Shown here piece after piece: positions 21,971 to 36,000 of a stretch of DNA of 64,000 nucleotides (positions within the stretch are counted from its first letter, which is position 1; each line of letters starts with the position of its first letter). Position numbers and translations under genes: made by a program. This stretch comes from Ailanthus altissimus. Its lineage: Eukaryota > Streptophyta > Magnoliopsida > Sapindales > Simaroubaceae. The notes beneath the pieces are model-generated. The model was not told the origin of the DNA, ran no database searches, and saw only the letters and a program-made list of their open reading frames with translations. The stretch spans positions 16,357,688 through 16,421,687 of the forward strand of contig OX327691.1 of NCBI GenBank assembly GCA_946807835.1. The letters are read 5' to 3'.

Positions 21971-24900
21971 ATGTCGAGGATTACTAGGTGGAAGGTTGAG
22001 AAGACTAAAGTAAAAGTGGTCTTCCGGTTACAATTTCATGCCACACATGTAAGTTTTAGCCATTCATAATTTGAAATTTGCATTGCTACTGAAATTATGA
22101 TTTTTGATGACCGTTTCCCCCCTAATCATCAAAATTTACTGGTGAATTTTTTCACTTAAACTGGTCATTTCCTTAAAGGTCTAGTGTAACTTGTTGATTG
22201 ATGATTTTAATGTATCTTATGTTTATTATGTCTACGAAAGTCTACTAATATTCACAGGATTTAGAAAATCCTATTAATAAATTAAATCTGATTCAGTTCC
22301 ATTGTTCAAATGTTAGAAGCCACGAATCTAATTTCTCAAAATATTTGGAGAGTAGATTTTGTTCCATCTTCTATGTTGCTCCCACCTGCCAGCTCATACA
22401 TATGTTGATAGTATTTTTTCTTTACATTCAGTTATTATGATTTAGGGGATGACTTTATGCAACAATTCTTTCTGCATGAATCAGATTCCACAAAGTGGAT
22501 GGGATAAACTCTTTATATCCTTCATTCCTGCTGATTCTGTAAAAGCAACTGCAAAAACCACCAAAGCCAATGTGAGAAATGGGACGTGCAAATGGGCAGA
22601 TCCAATCTATGAGACTACAAGACTTCTCCAAGACATTAAAACTAAACAATATGATGAAAAGCTCTATAAGCTTGTTGTGGCAATGGTAATATCTTGATTC
22701 TTATTTTGTTTAGTACTTCTCTCTACTGCAGTGTAAATGCTGAACTTTCTGTGGCGGTGGAATTTTTTCCATCTTTTTGTTCTCTATCATAAGAGATTCT
22801 TCCTACTACCATCTTGTTACAACTGAGATTAACAATGTCTTTCATCTGAATCTAATCACCAGGGTTCTTCTCGGTCAAGCATTCTCGGTGAGGCTACAAT
22901 CAATCTTTCTGACTATTCTGATGCATTAAAGCCTTCACCTGTTGCACTTCCTCTTCATGGTTGTGATTCTGGAACTATATTACATGTGAGAATTCTGATT
23001 GACTTATTTCTCTGTCATAATATATCTTTCCAATTTAATATATTAACTCACTGCTAGGTGGGTGTTATGTTAATAAAAAGCTAGTAAGACTTGAGGTGGC
23101 ATCATTTAACACCATAGTTTATTCTTCTGTGCTTGTGTTGTCAGGGATTTCTCTTTATTTTTAAAGTTTTATATGGTAATATACATATATATTTACTTGG
23201 TTGTTTTGTCCAATGCCAGATGACTGTGCAGCTGCTAACTTCAAAAACTGGTTTCAGGTACCTCATTAAAGTTACATAAATTTCATGCTTTGGGTATTGT
23301 TAACCATTTCGTATCTAATTAGTCTTTCTTTCAGAGAGTTTGAGCAGCAGAGGGAACTCAGAGAGAGGGGATTGCAGACAGGCAATGACCCAATCAGTCC
23401 CGATGAATCTTGTGGTGTAATCAATAATCAAATGGATAAGGTTTGGTCCTTTGTGTTCTTCAGATTTGTCCATGTATTTTAATATTATAATTGTTCTTAA
23501 TTGCTTCTCAGCTCACATTGGTTGCTGCTGAACTATTTTGCACTTCTTAAACATATAAATTTAGGAATAAAGGAAACTAATCTAATATTCACTATATTTT
23601 CATAACTTGTCTTTTCATTATGACTTCTTTGTTTAAAAATAAATATCCTTGCGTGTTAAATGTTCGTCCCACTAACTTTCGCTGCATGCCTGAGATTCAA
23701 ATTGCAGCTTTTAAATTACCAACACTTTTGAGGTCTAGCCATCTAGGAGTGAGATTTGTCATATCTATCAAAAGATAATTATTATTTTTCTTTACTTTTA
23801 TTTCTGAAGTATAGGTCAATGCAAGAGTTAGATTCAAAGATAAGTCCAAAGAGCTTCCTTCGCTAGAAGAAGAGGTGGAGCTGAATGAAGAATATGCAGA
23901 CTCAGCTGTTGGATTTGATGGCTCTTCTAATACTTCAGAAAGCTTATATGCCGAGAAGCATGATACGTCCAGCACACATGAAATTGACAGCCTTAAGAGT
24001 ACTGTTTCTGGTGATTTAGCTGGACTTAGTCAAAGTCCTGGACAAGAGAAAGCAGACCCTTCTGATCACCAGTTTACAGCACAGGGAACCAACTACTGGG
24101 TTCCTGGTTGGGGTTCAGAGTACTCTGCAGATAATGACTTGGCCATTGCTCACGAAGAGAATAATAGACTCAGAAGCTGTTTGGAAATGGCTGAGTCATC
24201 TATTCATGAGCTGAAGCTGGAAGTGACCTCCTTGCAAAGTCATGCTGATGAAATAGGAATCGAAGCACAGGAATTTGCCCAGAAACTTGCTGCTGAAATT
24301 GCATCAGGAGAACAGCTGGCAAAAGAGGTTTCCATACTGAAATCAGAGTGTTCAAATTTAAAAGATGATTTGGGAAGGCTGACGAAATTGAGATCATGCT
24401 CTTCATTTGTTGGGGAAGCTGTTGAGAAAGATCACTGCCATTTCTTCAAAGACTTACAGTTCAAATGGCTAAGGGGGCTTGTGGTTGTGGAGGATAAGAT
24501 ACGGGAACTTCAAAGTAAAGCAAGCCTTGGTCTCCATGAAAGGGACATTGGGTCCCTTCAGGTAGACTTAGAGGCATTGCTCTGTCTTCTGCAGGATCTT
24601 AAACAAGGAACTGGAAAGGCAATGTCTAGTCGCAACTTAGTCACATGTGAACGAGCAAACATGAATGGAATTAGAGAAATCTGTTCAAAGAAATACGAGC
24701 AATTTGTATCCGGAACTGGGCTTGACACAGAATTGTATCAACCAGAGTTAGATGTGCTTCATTGTGTTGGCTTACCCAGTATGGTTTCTCATGAACCTAA
24801 TTCATTAAATCCTACTGATGCCGTGGGAGGCAAAATCCTTGAACTTCTGAGAGAGGTGGATGATTCAAAGGCAGAACGGGAAAGCCTAGCAAAGAAAATT

Positions 24901-27900
24901 GATCAGATGGAGTGCTACTATGAAGCTCTCATTCAGGAGCTTGAGGAAAACCAGAGGCAGATGCTGGGGGAGTTGCAGAAACTCAGAAATGAGCATTCTA
25001 CTTGCCTGTATACAGTTTCATCTGCTAAGGCTGAAATGGAAGCAATGCGCCAAGATGCAAATGAGCAGTTATTAAGATTTTCTGAAGAAAAACGTGATTT
25101 GGAGTCCCTCAACAAGGAGCTGGAAAGAAGGGCACTTCATGCAGAAGCAGCACTCAGGAGGGCACGCTTGAATTACTCCATTGCTGTGAACCAGTTACAG
25201 AAGGACCTTGAACTGCTGTCTTCCCAAGTTTTATCCATTTATGAGACGAATGAGAATCTCATCAAGCAAGCTTTTGTAGATTCACCCCAACCAAGCTATG
25301 AAGAATACCAAGATATGGTGCAAAATCAGAAGTTGAATCTAGAGAAATCTCATGCCACCAGACTCTTGGACTACCAGAATCAGTGCATTGGAGTACAGAA
25401 ACAACACTTGGGTGAAAATATTCTTTTAGAGAACTTGAAGAGGTCACTGCACTTGCAGGAAGGGCTTTTTCGGAAGGTAGAAGAAGAAGCTTGTGAATTG
25501 CATTTTGTTAATATATACTTAGATGTGTTTTCAAAGACTCTACAGCAAACTTTGCTTGAAGCAAATGCTGAGATTAGATTGATGAAAGAGAGAATAAATG
25601 AACTTACTGAGCAGCTAGAGCTTTCAACCGACTCCAATGAGTTATTGATGCAAAGGTTGCAGACTGCTATGAATGATATTCACTTCCTAAATGAGTACAA
25701 GGCTACTTGCATAGCCAAGTTCAATGACATGGCTTTGCAGAACCAACTCTTAGAAGCTAATTTACAAGATCTCACCTGTGAAAATCATCATCTTACACAG
25801 AAGATTACTGAATGGGAATCCCTGATGGCGGGCTTCAAAAATTTTGAGAGTAAATATGACACTATTGCTGCAGAGAAAATGGAGTTGGCAACTTTATTGG
25901 AGAAGGAGTCCTTGGAAAATGGCAATCTTCAACGTGAGATTTCCTCCTTGCGGTATGAGTTGAAAATTATTATGACTGATTTTGATGAGCTGGTTTCTGT
26001 TAACAAAAATATGCAGAATACTATTGACATTCTTCAAAGCAAGATGCAGAATGTGTTGTCAACTTATGGAGAAAGTGTCAATGAGTTGTGTCTCTGTGAT
26101 GAGTCTGCTGCTCAGGATTCGGAGTCCAAAGATTTAACAGGTATTGTATTTCGCTTAGAAGAGCTCCAGCACAACACATGTCAGAAGATTCAACAACTCA
26201 CGCAAGAGAACAAATTTCTAATAGATGAAAAAGATATGGCTCAAGTGTCTTTAAGCAAAGCAGAATCAGATATTTTACTGTTGAAGCAGAAGTTTGAACA
26301 CGATTTAAGAAATATGATTGATAAACTAAGTGTGTCCAATGCTCTGTCGGAAAAGCTTCAGCTAAAGTTTGAGGCTATTGCAGACGAGCTGAAGGCTAGT
26401 TCTGAAGTTGAAGAGAACAATGCACAAGGGCACACAGAACTTTTTTCTGATCTTTATCATCTCGAAGTTGAGCTACAGAAACTCAGTTGTAAAAACAGGG
26501 ATCTTGCTGAAGAAATTATGGCATTACAGGTTGTAACCAAGGAACTTGATTGGAGTAAGCAAACAATAGCCAAACTAACTGAGGAAAACCAAGCATTGAT
26601 GGTGTCTTTACAGAGTAAATCTGAGGAATCTGCTAATCTTGCATTGGAAATGGACTCAATCAAGAAAAACTTGCAATGTATGCACGATGAGCTGCATGGT
26701 GAGAGAAGCTTGAGAGATGAATTAAACATTACAGTCACAGACATTACTTCCCAATTAAATGAGAAGCAGTCCCAGTTGCTAGATTTTGACCAGCAGAAGT
26801 CTGAATTGATCCAGAAAATAGCAGAACTGACTGAGAAAAACCAGGATTTGATAGTGTCTTTACAGGATAAATCTGAGGAGTCTGCTAAGCTTGCACTTGA
26901 AGTTGACTCATTCAAGAAAAGCTTGCAATCAGTGCATGCTGAGGTGCATGGTGAGAGAAGCTTGAGAGACGAATTAAAGTGTACGGTTACAGATATTACT
27001 TCCCAGTTAAATGAAAAGCATTGCCAGTTGACAGATATTGAGCAGCAGAAGACTGAACTGAGCCAGAAAATAGCTGAACTAACTGAGGAAAACCAGGTTT
27101 TGACGGTGTATTTACAGAATAAATCTGATGAATCTGCTAAGCTTGCATTGGAGGTCAACACATTCAAAGAAATTTTTCAATCTCTGCACAATGAGCTGCA
27201 TGGTGAAAGAAGTTTGATAGAGGAATTAAAGAGTACGGTTACAGATCTCACTTCCCAGTTAAATGAGAAGCACTGCCAATTGATAGATTTTGACCAGCAG
27301 AAGACTGAGCTGTTCCAGAAAATGGCAGAACTAACTAAGGAAAATCAGGCTTTAATGGTATCTTTACAGATTAAATCTGCGGAATCAGCTAAGCTTGAAT
27401 TGGAGGTCAACACGTTCAAAGAAAGTTTGCAGTCTCTCCATGATGAACTGCATAGTGAGAGAAGCTTGAGAGATGAATTACGGAGTGCAGTTACAGATCT
27501 TACTTCCCAACTTAATGAAAAGAACTGCCAGTTGCTAGATTTTGATCAGCAGAAGTCTGAACTGGTCCATCTCAAGCAACATGTAGCAGATCTAGAGTTG
27601 GAGAAATTAAGAGCCTGCAATGTTTTGTTACACTGTGAGAAACGCCTTGAAATTGCCGGTAAAGAATCTAAATCTGCTTCTAGTCTGGAAGCTCAGTTGT
27701 CTGATATGCATGAACTTTTACTAGCTGCAGATGTTAGACTCATTTTCACAAGAATTCAGTATGAGGCATATGTTGAGGGGCTTGTTCAGCAACTTTACTC
27801 TACAGATAGGCTCCTGACTGAGCTCCACACAAAGAATCTTGATGTAGAGGCTATACTTAATAGCTCTCTTGCTTGTGAAGCACAGTGCAACAAAGAAAAT

Positions 27901-30717
27901 GTCAGATTATTGAAAAGTCTTGACACCCAAAGATCTCAGTTACATTCCTTAATTGCTGAAAACAGAGTACTTCTTGATAGAAATTGCGTCTCAACAGCTC
28001 AGCTTGAAGAACACAAAAATAGAGTTGAAAGTATGGCAGTTAGTTGTGGTGAGGATAGAAGCCGGCTTGCTCTTGAAGTTGAAAGAATGAAGCGCTTGTT
28101 GGTGGGTTCCAAAGAAGAGATTGATGGCCTGGTGATGTGCAGGGAGGAACTTGAAGTCCAAATTTTAGTACTCAAAGCCAAATTAGAGGAACAGACTGCT
28201 CAAACAATCTTGTTTGAAAGATGTAATGATGAACTGATGACGTTGCGGAACCAGTACCATGAGCTTACTCAGAAGCTCTCACAGCAGATATTGAAGACAG
28301 AAGAGTTCAGAAACTTGTCCACCCATTTGAAGGAGCTTAAAGACAAGGCTGATGCAGAATGCGTCCAGCTTCGTGAAAAAAGAAAATATGAAGGACCACC
28401 AACTGGTATGCAAGAGTCCTTGAGGATTGCCTTCATCAAAGAACAATATGAAACAAAGCTACAGGAACTAAAACACCAGCTATCTATCTCAAAAAAGCAT
28501 GGTGAGGAATTGCTGTGGAAGTTGCAAGATGCTATTGATGAAATTGAGAATAGGAAGAAGTCTGAAGCTTCTCAGTTAAAGAAAAATGAAGAGCTGGGAG
28601 TGAAGATCTTGGAATTGGAAGCTGAGTTACAATCATTAATTTCTGATAAGCGTGAAAAGATGAAGGCTTATGACCTATTGAAGGCTGAACTGGAATGTTC
28701 ATTAATGAGTCTTGAATGCTGTAAGGAGGAAAAACAAAAGCTTGAAGCTTCTTTGCAAGAATGCTATGAAGAAAAGTCTAAACTTTCTATTGACCTTACC
28801 ACGATGAGAGAAGCGCTTGACAGTTCCACATCTACCATTCAGAAAGAAGCAAATGATGGATTGCATGAAGAGTGTTTCATCTCTGTCAGTAATGGTCAAA
28901 TGGGGGATGTGAACCCCAAGTATTTGGAACGAGCGAGTATGATGAATTGTGATGATCCACGAAACACATGCTTGGATTGTATTGATGAAAGTAGTTCCTC
29001 AAATGCACTTTTGAATGAGCATCTTGAGCAGGTAATCTGTAACTTCATTGTTTGAAACACCCTTCTTTTTTTGATCTTGTCTCATCAATATTGTAATAGT
29101 TTGTGCATTTTGGAACTAAAGTACTCCATGGCATATTTATTTCACCTTCTCATTATTGTCTCTATAAAATATTGACTATACTGGTGCTATTGTCAGAATA
29201 TATCTTGGCAGATTAACCCGCAATTTGTCCATTAATCAATCAATGAAACGGAAGTAGTTTGGCTTCCATTCCCGAGTGTTGGTTTGGAGTTAACCCAGTA
29301 GCAGGAGTTGAACAATTTTGTTGACCGTCTTGAAACTAATAGGATGTGCTGTTGTTTGTTATCAGCTGCTCCCTCTTTCTAAAGTTTGTAAGGAATATTA
29401 AGCTAGGACTTTTAGAACTGCGTGGCGCATGCTATTTTCTACAGTTTTTGAGTGTGGAAAATGGTACTTGCGAGGTAGGTGGAAGGAAATCCCACAATTA
29501 TAATCCCTTTGACTAGAGCCCATGGACTTTAGAAAAGTTTTTCTTCTTTCTTCTTTCTTCTGTCATGCATCTGTTCTGTGTACTTAGTTCACCTGAAACT
29601 ATTAATTTCTAACATCATTTGCATAATCATTTATCAGGATCTTCTTGTATCCAGCAGTTTAGGTGGACGTCCAAGTCTTGCAATTGTAAATCAAGAGAAT
29701 CTGAATGTCAGTGAATCGAAGCCTCCAGCTATTATCAATGATCAGTTCAGAGTACAAAGCTTGAAGTCTAGCATGGAACACTTAAATGAGGAGGTATGTG
29801 TTTCTGTGCAATGTGAGGGAAGTGAGAAGTTGCATACACATTAGTCTTAGATTTCCATTTCTTGGGCATGAGAAGGGATATATACAAATATTTCTTTTCA
29901 TCACTTAGAAACTAGAGAGTTCAGTTTCAGATATAAGATTTTCTTGGAAATGCCTAATGGCAATTTAATCCTCTGGTGTCTTCTGCCTGCAGTTGGAAAG
30001 GATGAAAAATGAGAATTCACCTGTTTCATATGATGATCATCATGTTGATCTTAAATTTCCAGGTCTGCAAAGAGAACTGATGCAGTTAAATAAGGTAAAT
30101 TACGTACTTTATAACCTCAAATTGTGCTTCTGCACTTCGCATAGATTCTTAATCTGTTAGTTGTTCAGGTAAACAAAGAATTGGGGAACATATTCCCTGT
30201 GTTCAATGATCTTCCAGGCAGTGGAAATGCAACAGAAAGGGTATTGGCATTGGAAATTGAGCTTGCTGAAGCATTGCAAGCAAAAAAGAAATCAAGCATC
30301 CATTTTCACAGGTATGTCATTTCTTACTACTCTATATCTCAAGACTCAAATGTTTCGTTATAATTTTAGTTCTCCATAAAATGTGAATGGAGGAAACATG
30401 CAAGACAACATGACATTTTCATGTGTTTCAGTTTGTTTCTGAAGCAACACAGTGATGAGGAAGCTATTTTCAGAAGCTTTAGAGACATCAACGAGCTAAT
30501 TAAAGATTTGTTGGAAGTTAAGGGAAGATATGCAGCCGTGGAGACTGAACTAAAAGAGATGCATGAGCGCTACTCTCAGTTAAGTCTCCAATTTGCAGAA
30601 GTTGAAGGAGAGAGGCAGAAACTCATGATGACCCTCAAGAATGTTCGGGCATCAAAGAGAACGCCACAATTGTTTCACAGCTCATCAACTTCTCTTGGGG
30701 ATTCACAGTCGCATTAA
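21971..30717 (+). CDS. NT-C2 domain long coiled-coil protein (At1g22060-like)
   Basis: Ten coding exons: 21971-22048, 22485-22685, 22863-22985, 23220-23257, 23335-23440, 23815-29031, 29638-29793, 29993-30094, 30169-30311, 30432-30717. All junctions are GT-AG and phases join cleanly, giving 2,149 residues. Residues 1 to about 150 form an NT-C2 domain (EEIG1/EHBP1 type, membrane-binding C2 fold), including KVVFRLQFHAT and GWDKLFISFIPADS. After an acidic Ser-rich linker nearly everything is coiled coil. The 5.2-kb sixth exon encodes 1,739 residues. Residues 1100-1435 are four 84-residue tandem repeats. The conserved C-terminal segment (exon 10) is typical of this group. Members are annotated as myosin-heavy-chain-like or sporulation-specific-like; precise function is not established. 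The next gene (MUB) converges, stop codons 787 bp apart. Poly(A) signal AATAAA is at 30921. Confidence 0.88.
26566..27573 (+). repeat. Four tandem 252-bp in-frame repeats within exon 6
   Basis: Units start at 26566, 26818, 27070 and 27322. Each encodes 84 residues, exactly 12 heptads, with recognisable blocks ELTEENQ, SLQ.KS.ESA.L.LE, ELH.ERSL..EL and TSQLNEK. Unit length is constant with no indels. The fourth unit ends where the pattern changes to HLKQHVADLE. Confidence 0.92.
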
Positions 30718-30920
30718 CAAACTCAGAGTATATCCTGTTCACTATGTCCTGGAAAATCGTACTCCAGTACTAGCAATTGACATCTCCACCTTTCGTTGCC
30801 TGCGTCATTAAATTATTTGATCAACCTTAGAAGAAAGTAGTTGGATATTCAGCTACTGTAAGGTTCAAATTTTTTAAGCTAGGTTTAGATGTCCATAGCT
30901 AAACAGCCGTATTTTGTGTA

Positions 30921-30926
30921 AATAAA
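30921..30926 (+). terminator. Polyadenylation signal of the coiled-coil gene
   Basis: AATAAA lies 204 nt after the stop codon, within a T-rich 3' UTR-like stretch. Confidence 0.5.
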
Positions 30927-31504
30927 AGATTTGTTTGCATGTATTTGTTACCATGATCAGTATCATAAGGTATAGTCGTTAACATTTCCAACATTTTTGC
31001 CGTATCCGCTGTAATATGTTCTGCTGTATAGTTAGTCAAATTATTTGAATGGTAAATTACTCATCTTAATTCCATTCAAAGCAAGAAAGTATCGTTGCCA
31101 TTGCAATAACTATTCTTTTACCTATTCTATTCAGAAGCAATTCAATTGCAGTAAACACGCGAATGACATAAACTAAACATTTTTCTGTATTTTTTTGTCC
31201 TTTTTGGTTGGCTCTATAAATCCCCTTTGATCAACTAACATTTGACAACAGTTCCTTTTTTCTTTTTTCTTCTTCCACAAGCAATGAAGGAGATGCAGGT
31301 TTTTTAGGTGAGCAAATGGCAAGATTAGGTCAAAGAACATCTTGGCAAGAGACCTTCAAGCTTTGCACTTCTGCAGTCCCTTGAAACGAGGAATTCCCAA
31401 AATACAATGTTTCTGAATCGCATCTTGGGAACGATCTAACTGGAACACAGAGAAAAACTCTTTTAACACCAATGGAAAAGCTTTAACAATCTTGTAAATT
31501 GCAG
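30927..31504. other. Gap between two convergent genes
   Basis: Contains the 3' ends of the coiled-coil gene (plus strand) and of the MUB gene (minus strand). No further gene was recognised. Confidence 0.6.
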
Positions 31505-32725
31505 CTACAAGATTGTGCAGGAACAGCTGGACTTCTGCGGAGAATCATTCTGCTGTTTGTCTGAGAAATAAACATCAGATCAGAGTGTTAGTTCTTATGA
31601 CTGGTCTGCAATTATTTTCATAGTTTACAAAAATGCTGTTTGCAATAGTTAATTACACGAACAGAGGAACAGGATCTAGAAAGATGCATGCAGCTATATA
31701 TACAATGTTATTAAATCAAATGTCTCAAGGGGATTACTGCTGTTTTTGTCCGGTAAAGGAGGACGCAGAACAACATGCATAGTGATGACACTTCCTGGAA
31801 GTTCAACAACTGGGAGTCTGGACTCAGCAATTGTCCTATTATTTTCCAGTATCTTTCCGCCGTGAATGAGCTGCACACTGTATTCTGTCTTCGGACCATT
31901 TTCTTTGTCTACCAGAGTAGAAAGAGCAATATGTAAGGAATTTAAGTCGTTCCCCATTACCAATACACAGAAATTTTGGCTCAACAAGCATGATATGCAG
32001 AAGAAAGGCAACAAAACATCAAACTATAAGAATGAAAATCAATTAATTACTTATAAATCATTTGTAAGTTTACACTTTTAAGCTAAAAAATGCATCAATC
32101 TTCCCATCAATCATTCAAAAGCTGTCAATATAAGGAGATAAATATGCTGGCACGACAAGCAACATAGACAATAACAACCACAGCATTTCTAAACATCTAT
32201 TTTTGATATTCTTTTTCAATCAGTGAAGCAAAAAAGCGATCAAAAACAATAGTATTACTCTTTATTTGAACAAATTAAGCAAGGATCCAATAGGTCACTT
32301 CAAAGCAAGAAGACGGATTCAAATTAGAAGAAAAGCCAACTAATGTTATTAATCAATTAATAAAAAAAAAAATTAGATGGGGAGAAAAAAATTTACGTCC
32401 AAGAAAAAGAATACCGCCATAACCTAATATAAGACCAGAAGCTCGTGATAAAAGAAATTCAACCCATATGCAAACAAGATCTTCAGGGAGTAGTCATCTA
32501 AATATTAGGACAATGAATCAAGAACCAAACACATACAATTCAAGATTGAATCAATTCATATGAAAATTTAAAAAATAATAGTATATAATTAAAACCTTTT
32601 GGCCATTGTGCGATTATTTTCTCTTTCAAAGATGCCACAGTCGTTGAAGGGCTATACTTGTTTGGACCTATGTCGGTGCCATCTGCAAGTCTGAATTTAA
32701 GCTCTATCAAATCTTCATCCGCCAT
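31505..32725 (-). CDS. Membrane-anchored ubiquitin-fold protein (MUB)
   Basis: Three exons on the minus strand: 32725-32596, 31908-31738 and 31560-31505, phases 1 and 1, giving 118 residues. MUBs are small ubiquitin-like proteins that are prenylated at a C-terminal CAAX box, sit on the plasma membrane and recruit particular E2 ubiquitin-conjugating enzymes. The N-terminus MADEDLIELKFRL and the blocks AQWPKDKE, GGKILENNRTI and VITMHVV are family signatures. The last exon (56 nt) supplies Ser/Gln-rich linker and the end CSCTIL, whose CTIL box predicts prenylation (Leu favours geranylgeranylation). Reading through exon 2 instead gives a 114-residue form without the box, ending at 31694; length and CAAX retention favour the three-exon model. 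Arabidopsis MUB6 (At1g22050) occupies the same relative position. Confidence 0.88.
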
Positions 32726-33060
32726 GGATTAATCAATCTCTTATCAGAAAACCCACCTCAAATTTTCGTAACACTCCCCAAAATCAGCTCAATTTTTTTT
32801 ATCAGAATCAAGAATAACACTTCAGTTACAGAGCCTTCTCTCAGATTTCACAAAGATTTACCAGAAAAGTATATTAACCATATCGATTAACTGATCATGA
32901 AAGAGACGCTATTTTCAATCAAGAATCAGTTAATCTTGATGCTGTGACAAACAACTGTGTCCCATCAGAAACCTGTAGAATTAACACAGAGAGAGAGAGA
33001 GAGAGAGGATGAAGAGACAAACAACTTGTTGAATTGCTTCGCTTGATGTAGAAAGTAAGT
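32726..33060 (-). promoter_or_regulatory. 5' UTR and promoter of the MUB gene
   Basis: A GA run at about 32988-33007 reads as a CT (Y-patch type) tract on the transcribed strand, about 270 bp before the ATG, a usual place for plant core promoters. No clear TATA box was seen. Confidence 0.4.
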
Positions 33061-36000
33061 AAGAAAATAAACTATTCCAAATGGCAACTTTTTCAACTTA
33101 GATTTTAACATGAATCTGACACAAAAATCTAATCCCGCTTAAAGTGACATTTTTCACTTTCATTATTTAATTTACTTTTGCCATAATCACCACCTTTTCC
33201 TTATATTTACAGTTTTCACATTTAAAAGGAAAATCCTCCATTCCCTTTTCTTCATATTTATAGTTTTTACATTTAAAGGGAAAAACCTACGTTCAATAAA
33301 ATGATACAAGAAAGACCAACATAAAATAAAATGGGTTTTAATCTATAATAGTAAAAATTAGAGGAGTTTTAATTATTTTAGATAAACTCCTCCATTTTTT
33401 TTTCAGTTAAAAAAAGAAGGTATAAGAACAAAAATACCAACATAGCCCTCGACTACTTCATTTGTTCATGAGACTTCTTTTTATAGTGTTTATTTTAATA
33501 AAATATGAAGAAAAAATTATTATTTAAGTGTATTGTAGTGTATGAGATTTGATTGAATTCCAATTTTGTGAGTTTCGTCAAACGAGAATAAAATATATAT
33601 ATATATATATATATATCATTTTTGTATAAGTGTAGCGTGTCAAGCGTTATCGAGCAAATGAAAATGTATCAACAAATAACTTTGCTTATTTGGTTGATGC
33701 TTTTTATCAAGCACCATGTATTGTGGCTGATAAAATCGTCGAAGTAAAATTGCTCATATAATCTGTGTTGCACATTCTGTCAAACACCTTTAACTCAACA
33801 TTTTGTCAAATACTCGATATTTTCCCGTCTTTTTCTTATTTTGACTAACATTTCCCATTTTGTGTTTGAGTTTCTATAAAATTTTAATTTGTTATTAATT
33901 AATTCTTGATCAATTAGAGTATGTGTTGAGAGAGATTTATTTATTATTATTATTATTATTATTGATGAAGTTGTTTGAACTATGAGAGTACTTGCGTTTT
34001 TGTCCTCACGACTATTTTTTAATAAACAAAATTGAGAAATTAGAGAATTTGACTAAAATAATTAAAGACTTTATTTTTTTTTATTATTATAAATTAAAGC
34101 ACAAATAAAACGGTCTCAATAAAATTATTTATTATTACGATTAGTTCATTTTACGTTTGTCCTGTTTTTTCCCAAATGAATACAAACATGTAATTGTAGA
34201 CATGGTGAGCAGCTGACCCAACTCACGGGCAACTGCTCACGTCGTTTAAGAAAAAGTCTTGTGGAGAGGAGAGGAGCGGAAACCATGTCCAATTACATAA
34301 TAAATATTATCCTTAGTTTTTAAAGAGCAAGTTGGTGTGAGTTTGAGTGAGAGTGAGAGTGACACAATCACGCAAGAAATGAAATTATTGAGGGAGTCCT
34401 TTGTTCTCTTGTCTTCCTTTATCATTCTTTTTTCGCCATGCCTGCCATCTTACTTTTGATAAGACTTTTTTTTTTTGTTTTTCATGGAGTTTTCTAATTA
34501 TCTGTTTTGTGCTCTTAAAAAATCGTTAAGATACATAATACTTACATCATTTGAGAAAGAGTTGAGAGCTGAGATTAATTATTTAGGGCATCTAACTTCC
34601 ACAAAACCCTTTAAAAATGAATTAAAATAAAATTTTATTTTGTAATGTATGCTCTTATGTTGAAACTTGTTGTCTATACCTTCAATATATTGTTTCCAAT
34701 AAAACATTACCCACCCATATTCATTTTGTTATTTTATATGCCTTTTAAGTCTCTTTCCAACAAACATCATCACACCAACTATAACAAAATTATATATATG
34801 TATGTATGTATATGTATTGTTGCGGAAGAATCAACTTGACCTGGCTGTATGATGGAGACATTAGAACCTTAGCAAATTATTCTCGACCAAGCCTTCGTCA
34901 AAAATTCAATTGCAAAGGAGAAAGGAGCACCGCACAGCACACGAGAACCGGCATAATGTGCGCATATATTATTATTACTCTTTGTTTTTGGCAGAATTTT
35001 ACGTAACGTTGTCATTGATGGCCACCCAACATTATGAAAGGTGACAAATAGGCCATTCGATTTTTCTTCTTTCATTTAATACTAAAAACTTGGAAGTCAT
35101 TAAAAAGTTTGTCGTAAAAAACAGAAAGTGATAATAATTACAGCAAGCAAATTGTTGGTTGATGTTTCTTTAGGAGTGATTCACACCATGGCACTTGGCA
35201 GCCACACCCACACCTACACCTACACCCCACATCATTCTTTGAATCAAAGTCATGGAAATTGGAAGGCCAACTACTATTTCTGGTAGGAGATAAAGGGAAT
35301 ATCAAATATGAAATCGTTTTCGAGGGCAGCTAACATTTTGAGAGATTCAACATGAGAAGGTTCACGAGTATGGCGATGACTTCAATTTAACGGTAACTAT
35401 TCCAGACAGCACCCAGAGGAACCTACTATGTTATCTGTGGACTGACTTATCTCCCCTGCCGCATTGGTCGGAGTAAAATTTCTTCCCAAATATTCAAAGT
35501 AGTAATCACCAAGCATTGGTACAGGTTTTCGGACTCTCTCATAATATACTTGTTTAGAGCACCAGCAAATCCCTGAATGTTAAAGAGTTTAAAAAAAGGA
35601 AGAAAAAAAACATCTAACTAGGTAATTAGGATCTTTCTCTCTCTTCTTTGTTACCATGCATTTACACATCACATGTCTACCAGAGTCTAATTCAACCATT
35701 ATCATGTCATAACAATAGAACCACAAAATGATCAGCATCACCAGTGTATCATTCATTTCTACCACTGTCATAATCATCACTTGCATTACCATCACAATCA
35801 TTATCATGATCACTAATCCATTTTTCTGCAAAATTAATCTTAAGTTATCAGAAAAGGGAGGTATTATTGATAGTTAACCGCAACATCTTACATGCAACTG
35901 AACTGTAATTCCCCATCCCACTTCTCCTTTTTCTCAAATCAAATGATACTTAAAATCTTTAAGTTCATAATTGTTAAAAAGGTTCCATCCATTGACTGCC

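Noticed and set aside
26457..27167. Long minus-strand open frame inside the coiled-coil gene
   Set aside because: It is the antisense of the tandem repeats; Ser/Cys-rich translation without domain features.
31694..31738. Reading MUB exon 2 to the stop at 31694 as the real C-terminus
   Set aside because: It lacks the CAAX box that defines the family. Splicing to 31560-31505 keeps phase and restores CTIL.
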